Assembly: GCF_001675045.1 (NCBI RefSeq)
Contig: NZ_LYPA01000074.1
Location: 83,615 to 147,614 of the forward strand
Source: Paenibacillus oryzae
Lineage (GTDB): Bacteria; Bacillota; Bacilli; Paenibacillales; Paenibacillaceae
Length of the DNA stretch: 64,000 nt
Direction: 5' to 3'
Shown here: positions 59,213 to 64,000 of the stretch, in pieces
Numbering within the stretch: position 1 is the stretch's first letter
Layout of the letters: each line of letters begins with the position of its first letter
Translations under genes and position numbers: made by a program
The notes under the pieces: model-generated
Told to the model about the DNA's origin: nothing
The model's input: the letters and a program-made list of their open reading frames with translations, nothing else
Database searches by the model: none

Positions 59213-60910
59213 TCAAGCAAGCTTTCGCTTAACAATCCGGTTGCGGCCATTGTACTTGGCCTCGTACAAGGCAGCGTCGGCCTGCGCCATAATTTCGCGC
59301 AAAAACGATTTGGGATCGTCCAGACGGGAGGGCGCAATATTTTCGACGGATACAACCCCCATGCTTATGGTAACCGATATCACGCTTTCCTCCAGGCCGG
59401 TAAATGTTTTGCTCTGCTCAACCGCGTTTTTGATGCTTTCGGCGATGATTTCGGCTTGCTCCCGATTGGTATGGGGCAAATAAACGGTAAATTCCTCGCC
59501 ACCGAAACGAGCCAGAACGTCAGTTGGGCGCAAGGCGCTCCGCACCGCTTGCACGGTGCTGCACAACACCTCGTCGCCGCACAAATGGCCGAAGCGGTCA
59601 TTAATTTTTTTGAAATGGTCCAGATCAAAAATAAAAATGGAGAAAGGAATGCCGTGCTGAAAATTGGCGGCCACTTCCCCCTCCATTTGCTGCAGCAAAT
59701 AGCGTCGGTTATAGCAGCCCGTCAAGCCGTCCGTGATCGCCATATGCTCCAGCTTCCGGTTGGCCTGATACAACTCATCCTGCACAATGAGCAGTTCACG
59801 GTTTCGTTCATGCAGCAGCTCATTCTGGATGTTGGTTTCCTCCAGCAGCATGCGCAGCTCCGTCACGTCATGGAAGGTCAGCACACGTCCAATCGCCTTT
59901 TTTTTGTGATTGAGGATAGGCGCAGACTGGACCACCACATAGCGATTAAACGCCGACTCCAGGCATAGCTCGGTTTCAAGCCTTTCCATCGGCCTTTTGC
60001 GCTGCTCCTCAAAAAACGCCGTAAATTGCTTGGCAGTTTCCTCGCTAAATTGGCTTGCAAACGAAGCGTAATGAAAAAAATCGCCAACACGCAGTCGGAT
60101 AATAGGCTTGACCACCTTGTTGACTTCTATAACCATATCATTTTCATCCATAACAATAATGCCCATCGACATCGTATTCATGACATCACGCTGCACGATC
60201 TGAATAATATCGAATACCCGGTTCCGGCTAATAGCATGTACGATATAAATAGCCGTCAGCGTCATGCCGACCGAGATCAGCGGGATGTAACGGGCCACCA
60301 AGTCTATTAAAAAGACATTGACCAACAAATCCAGTAGAGCAAAAAACGACAAAATCAGAAATCCGTTCAACGCCGTCTTGACCATTTTGCGTTGACGCGG
60401 GGAATGCTCGCTCGGCTTCAGCTTGTTCAGCAGCACAAATAGCGAAAGCAGCATATAGAAAACAAGCTGTGTAATCAAAACCCAATACAAATCGCCATGC
60501 TGAAGCTGCTTAAGCGGCTCAAGAGAGGTATCCACGGCTAAAAATGCGCCGTTTGGATTCCAAACCACGGCGCCTAACGATGCAAGAGCGGGCAATGCCA
60601 GCAGAAGCAGCCTGCTTTTTCGCACGACATAGGATTGGCCTATCAAATGCATCGTAAAAACAAACCAGCCAATGCCCAGCAATGACAGGCCTACATAAGA
60701 AAGAGATAGGTAAAATAGCCTATACATCAGATGCGATGTCGTCTGGGAAGCAAATTGAAATAATGGCCACAGCATGAAGACGACATGCAGGAAAAGATAA
60801 ATCCTGTGCAGAAGCGTCACTGTACTATAAGAAAAGACATATAGAAACAAGCTCATCAGCACAAGAAACATACAAAAATCGAGCCATATCATCCATTCCA
60901 AAGGGTTCAC
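59213..60910 (-). CDS. Membrane diguanylate cyclase (7TM-like, PAS, GGDEF)
   Basis: A 565-residue protein. About seven hydrophobic helices occupy residues 8-230, a PAS-like domain spans about 240-370, and a short coiled segment leads to the GGDEF domain (about 395-560). The active-site motif is GGEEF in RFGGEEFTVYL, and the inhibitory I-site RPTD lies exactly five residues before it, so product inhibition is expected. The start is GTG 60910; the ribosome site is weak, and TTG nine bases later is an alternative. It should make cyclic di-GMP at the membrane in response to an unknown signal. Confidence 0.92.
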   Translation of the reverse strand: MNPLEWMIWLDFCMFLVLMSLFLYVFSYSTVTLLHRIYLFLHVVFMLWPLFQFASQTTSHLMYRLFYLSLSYVGLSLLGIGWFVFTMHLIGQSYVVRKSRLLLLALPALASLGAVVWNPNGAFLAVDTSLEPLKQLQHGDLYWVLITQLVFYMLLSLFVLLNKLKPSEHSPRQRKMVKTALNGFLILSFFALLDLLVNVFLIDLVARYIPLISVGMTLTAIYIVHAISRNRVFDIIQIVQRDVMNTMSMGIIVMDENDMVIEVNKVVKPIIRLRVGDFFHYASFASQFSEETAKQFTAFFEEQRKRPMERLETELCLESAFNRYVVVQSAPILNHKKKAIGRVLTFHDVTELRMLLEETNIQNELLHERNRELLIVQDELYQANRKLEHMAITDGLTGCYNRRYLLQQMEGEVAANFQHGIPFSIFIFDLDHFKKINDRFGHLCGDEVLCSTVQAVRSALRPTDVLARFGGEEFTVYLPHTNREQAEIIAESIKNAVEQSKTFTGLEESVISVTISMGVVSVENIAPSRLDDPKSFLREIMAQADAALYEAKYNGRNRIVKRKLA

Positions 60911-60975
60911 CCATTCATTTAATAGCCATCTTCTTCCATTGTAACAAATGTCCAGAAGCTCGACAATTAGCTATT

Positions 60976-62232
60976 TCAAGCAAAACGATGGCCCAGAGCG
61001 CGTTCCAGCTCCGGCGATATGTTAAGAAATGTCTTGAAGCTTTGGTACTGCTCCCATTTCTGTTGCGATAGTTCCTTGTTCCTGCCGGCAACGGCCCGGA
61101 TCAGCAGATTTTTAGGCGTGTGCTCAGGATCAACAAACTCCAGCATCTGAACCTTGTAGCCAAGCGCTTCAAGCAATTGACCTCTGACGGCATCCGTTGC
61201 CAGCGCCGCAAACCGCTCCTTCAGCAGGCCTTGCGAAAGAATAGGCGCCAGCACCTCGCTATTCACCTGGCGGAACAGCTCATGCTGGCAGCAAGGAACG
61301 GACAAAATGACAGACGCGCCCCAATCAACCGCTTTGGCAAGCGCCGCATCCGTCGCGGTATCGCAAGCATGCAGCGTAACGACCATGTCGGCAGACTGTA
61401 CGCCCTCGTAATCGGCTATATCGCCTACAAGGAAGGTAAGCTTGTCATAGCCCAGCCGCCTCGCAAGCCCGGAGCAGAAGTCGATAACGTCGGCCTTCAA
61501 ATCCAGCCCAACGACGTTAATGGAGCGCTCCTCCTGCACCATCAAATAATAATACAAAGCAAAGGTCAAATAAGATTTGCCGCAGCCAAAATCGACAATG
61601 GTTATTTCGCGGTCCTGCGGCAGATGCTCCAGCACATCCTGAACCATCTCAAGAAAACGATTGATTTGTCTAAATTTATCCGTCTTTTTGGCATGCACGC
61701 GGCCATCCCGCGTCATTATGCCAAGCTCCACCAGAAACGGAACCGGCGTTCCTTCCTCCAGCACACGCCTCTTTTGACGGTTATGGGACTGTGGACCAGC
61801 CGTTTTTTTGGCTGTTGCGGCCGTTTTGCGCATAGCGGCCTTGCCTTTTTTACTAAATAAAAGCTGCACATCGGCCTCCGGCGTCTTAAGCAGCGCCTGC
61901 CGGTATTCGCCGTCTAGCAGCTCTTCCAAATGCTTAGACGCAGCATGACCCTGTAAGTTGCGGTGCAGCACTTTTCCTGGGTAATGGGCTTCAAACTGAT
62001 AATGAAGGCCGTCCTTCAGATGAACAGGGCGGACAATCGTTTTGGGAGGCGCCTCCCCGTCCTTGCGACGCAACTGGCTAAGCGTGGCGCCAAGCAGCAG
62101 GCCGTTTTCCATCCACATCGCTACATCTTCCCGCCAATGGTCCCCGCCGTTATTTGTTGTGCCGGACTGCTTTGCTTTTGTGCTCTCGGCAGCCGCAGGC
62201 TCCGGAATCATTGTATCTTTTTTATCATTCAT
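60976..62232 (-). CDS. SAM-dependent methyltransferase (Methyltransf_32-like)
   Basis: A 418-residue protein. The N-terminal 170 residues are basic and poorly defined. The methyltransferase domain (about 190-350) has IVDFGCGKSYLTFALYYYL, GLDLKADVI, DMVVTLHACDTATDAALAKA and VPCCQHELF, the pattern of the group related to GSTCD and tRNA-type methyltransferases. The Cys-Cys in SVPCCQHE is characteristic. It is the third gene of an operon with a helical protein and an alpha/beta hydrolase (8-bp overlap with the former). The substrate is unknown; an RNA is plausible. Confidence 0.82.
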   Translation of the reverse strand: MNDKKDTMIPEPAAAESTKAKQSGTTNNGGDHWREDVAMWMENGLLLGATLSQLRRKDGEAPPKTIVRPVHLKDGLHYQFEAHYPGKVLHRNLQGHAASKHLEELLDGEYRQALLKTPEADVQLLFSKKGKAAMRKTAATAKKTAGPQSHNRQKRRVLEEGTPVPFLVELGIMTRDGRVHAKKTDKFRQINRFLEMVQDVLEHLPQDREITIVDFGCGKSYLTFALYYYLMVQEERSINVVGLDLKADVIDFCSGLARRLGYDKLTFLVGDIADYEGVQSADMVVTLHACDTATDAALAKAVDWGASVILSVPCCQHELFRQVNSEVLAPILSQGLLKERFAALATDAVRGQLLEALGYKVQMLEFVDPEHTPKNLLIRAVAGRNKELSQQKWEQYQSFKTFLNISPELERALGHRFA

Positions 62233-62896
62233 GCTCCGCTTGTGTCTCCTCTTCTTTTACATTCAGCTCTTTCAGACCTTGAAGGGCTTCTTCTCTAGGC
62301 AGGCCGCCCGCCTCCAGCTGCATGTCGTCCAGCTCCAGCAGCCTTCTGTAAATAACCGCCGCATCAACCGCCGGCATGGCGGAATCCTCTATTAGCTCGT
62401 ACATTATATTTTCCACCTGATCGTAACGCCCCTCCGCTTCATGCCACTCCAGCAGCAGCCGCTTGGCCGACAATGGCAGCTCATAAGGCTTTAGAAGACT
62501 ACAAAGCTCTTCGATTTGCCCATTGATCTCGCCCGCTATCGGCTCGGCCTTCATGATGGACAAACGCAGGAAAAGCCGCAGAGACCGAATCGCAGAGCCG
62601 TAGCTTTCCCGCTCCCTGCCCAGATCATTCTGCAGAAGAGCCTCCTGCTTGAGCAGCAAAGCAATGGCTTGAAGCTGCTCGGCGTCTATCATGCCGTTTC
62701 GGGAAACCACCTTGACCAGGTCTTCGTCCGACAAGGAAGAAATCAGCTTGCGGCTCAAATGAAAATGCTTTTCCAGCAGCTCGTCCAGCAAGAGAAGCCC
62801 CTCCTCCTGCTTGCGTTCCTTTCGTAATTGCATGATCTGTCCGATCGCTTCCGTCATCTGCTGAATCATTCGCATGAAGTAGTCGCGCTGAAACAA
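62225..62896 (-). CDS. Helical protein of unknown function (DUF6483-like)
   Basis: A 223-residue all-helical, acidic protein. The start is TTG 62896, with GGGGGGA six bases upstream inside the preceding gene's stop region; a TTG 15 bases earlier is less likely. It begins MFQRDYFMRMIQQM, which I recall as typical of DUF6483 proteins, but I could not check this. The repeated helices (about 40-200) suggest a TPR-like fold. It overlaps the methyltransferase gene by 8 bp and begins 2 bp after the hydrolase stop. Function unknown. Confidence 0.7.
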   Translation of the reverse strand: MFQRDYFMRMIQQMTEAIGQIMQLRKERKQEEGLLLLDELLEKHFHLSRKLISSLSDEDLVKVVSRNGMIDAEQLQAIALLLKQEALLQNDLGRERESYGSAIRSLRLFLRLSIMKAEPIAGEINGQIEELCSLLKPYELPLSAKRLLLEWHEAEGRYDQVENIMYELIEDSAMPAVDAAVIYRRLLELDDMQLEAGGLPREEALQGLKELNVKEEETQAEHE

Positions 62897-62898
62897 TC

Positions 62899-63801
62899 TT
62901 ATTCCCCCCAACCCGATGACAAAAAGGCCTTGACCTCCGCAACAAAATAGTCCGGCCTCTCCATCATGCTCATATGGCCGGCTTCCGCGATTTCCGCCCT
63001 GACGACGTGATCCCCGCCAGCCGAAAAGGTGCTTTCCGGCGGAACAACGCCGTCCTTCAAGCCTGCAAGCAGCAGCACCGGCACGCTTGCGCCAGAAATC
63101 GTTTCGCTGCGGTCCGGCCTTGCTTTCATGCCCAGGGCCGTTGCCGCCGCCGCCCGGCTGTCCGTGGCGAAGCCGATGTTTTTGCAGCGTTGTATTTCCT
63201 CCGCAAGGCTGTCCAAATGATCGGCCGCAAACAGCTTTGGAATTAGCCCGTCCACAAAAGGCTTTATGCCGTCCCTTCTCAAAGCGTCGGCCGCCTTGTC
63301 GCGATTTTGGCGCGCCGCCTCGCTGTCTGGCCGCGGCGTGGAATGGACCAGTCCAAAGCCGGCAAGGCGGGATGGATAACGCTCTGCATAGGACAGTGTA
63401 ATATAGCCGCCCAACGAATGGCCCAAAACAATGGCGGATTGCACGCCAAGATGACTCAGCAGCGCCTCCAGATCATCTGCAAAAGCCTCCATCTCGTATA
63501 CCTCTCCCGCCGGGGCTGAGCTTGCTCCGTGTCCTCGCGCGTCAGGCGCTATAACACGCGTCACCTGCGCAAGAGACTCCGTCACCTTTTCCCAATAAGC
63601 GGAGCTACCGCAATACCCGTGAAGCAAAACAAGCACAGACTTGGCGGCATTATTTTGCCCGGCAGAATCAAAATAGGATAAAAGCTCACCGCTTGGGAGC
63701 CTGTATTGCGCATTAGCAATAGTATAAAGGCGTGAATCACCGCTAACCGGGGTGCCGGTAGCATTCCCATTCTCCATGTGACTTCCGTTTTCGTGGCTCA
63801 T
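62899..63801 (-). CDS. Alpha/beta-hydrolase
   Basis: A 300-residue hydrolase. The oxyanion segment is LLHGYCGSSAYWEKV, the nucleophile elbow GHSLGG (about 128-133), the acid in LLAGLKDGVVPPE (about 245-257) and the His in IAEAGHMSMMERP (about 275-287), so a full Ser-Asp-His triad is visible. The first 25 residues are polar and variable. GAGGAATAG lies upstream of the ATG. It heads an operon with a helical protein and a methyltransferase. The substrate cannot be inferred. Confidence 0.88.
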   Translation of the reverse strand: MSHENGSHMENGNATGTPVSGDSRLYTIANAQYRLPSGELLSYFDSAGQNNAAKSVLVLLHGYCGSSAYWEKVTESLAQVTRVIAPDARGHGASSAPAGEVYEMEAFADDLEALLSHLGVQSAIVLGHSLGGYITLSYAERYPSRLAGFGLVHSTPRPDSEAARQNRDKAADALRRDGIKPFVDGLIPKLFAADHLDSLAEEIQRCKNIGFATDSRAAAATALGMKARPDRSETISGASVPVLLLAGLKDGVVPPESTFSAGGDHVVRAEIAEAGHMSMMERPDYFVAEVKAFLSSGWGE

Positions 63802-64000
63802 ATCTATTCCTCGCTTTCACGTTGTAGGCTTAATCGCCTAATCTGAATAGTAAACGTCAAACAGCGCCTTTCATGAGGCTTTCAATTTTAAGGTCATACT
63901 GAACGCTTACGGACATCTTTGACTATGCTTGACCCACAATGCTTCCAAAAAACTGGATGTTGAAAACATAGCTACCCAACGAAGGTTCTCTCCGTTATGA
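63802..64000. other. Intergenic end of window
   Basis: About 200 bp. It should hold the hydrolase promoter; TTGACG occurs on the minus strand near 63856, without a good -10 at 17 bp. The segment from about 63940 (AAACTGGATGTTGAAAAC) resembles spacer sequence of Firmicute rRNA operons, but no rRNA or tRNA lies in the window. Confidence 0.35.

Overview
The window looks like chromosomal DNA from a spore-forming, Gram-positive member of the Paenibacillaceae. The evidence is roughly half G+C, strong AGGAGG-type ribosome sites, GTG and TTG starts, a CIRCE-controlled groESL, a Spo0E-type phosphatase, two YjcZ-type sporulation peptides, YesMN-type two-component regulation of a sugar importer, and a gene order from thiL to groEL that parallels Bacillus subtilis (thiL-tsaE-tsaB-rimI-tsaD-ydiF-moaC-tatA-tatC-groES-groEL). 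No rRNA, tRNA, CRISPR array, phage or intact insertion sequence was seen.

Left part (1-20 kb): a 5'-truncated NADH oxidase; an SPFH/zinc-ribbon protein with two membrane partners; a two-component system divergent from a three-gene ABC exporter (LnrJK-LnrLMN type); a MerR-controlled operon of a membrane protein, an ABC exporter and an M50-like protease; an alpha-galactosidase with its LacI regulator; an LCM-type methyltransferase; and a secreted repeat protein.

Middle (20-46 kb): a YesMN pair followed by a CUT1 sugar ABC importer without its own ATPase; a CobW GTPase; two YjcZ peptides and a Spo0E-like protein; a KimA potassium importer; a NucA/NucB-Excalibur lipoprotein; a metallophosphoesterase; a VapBC module beside a gene remnant; groESL; a heparinase-like protein with a TetR regulator and a YhgE-like exporter; then tatC, tatA and molybdenum-cofactor genes, and a 5-formyl-THF cyclo-ligase.

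Right part (46-64 kb): the ABC-F protein YdiF; a complete ComQXPA-type quorum-sensing locus, including an unlisted 57-codon ComX precursor, preceded by an orphan ABC ATPase and an unlisted 52-codon reading frame; a DnaA-box cluster; the t6A operon (tsaD-rimI-tsaB-tsaE) with thiL; an HD-GYP protein and a diguanylate cyclase; and an operon of an alpha/beta hydrolase, a helical protein and a methyltransferase.

The most notable non-gene features are a nested palindromic repeat of about 220 bp with two long copies and one miniature copy, a second hairpin repeat family whose stem is conserved by G-U pairing, the DnaA-box cluster next to tsaD, and a MerR operator in a 19-bp promoter spacer. The comQXPA block sits inside an otherwise conserved housekeeping neighbourhood, which marks it as an accessory insertion.
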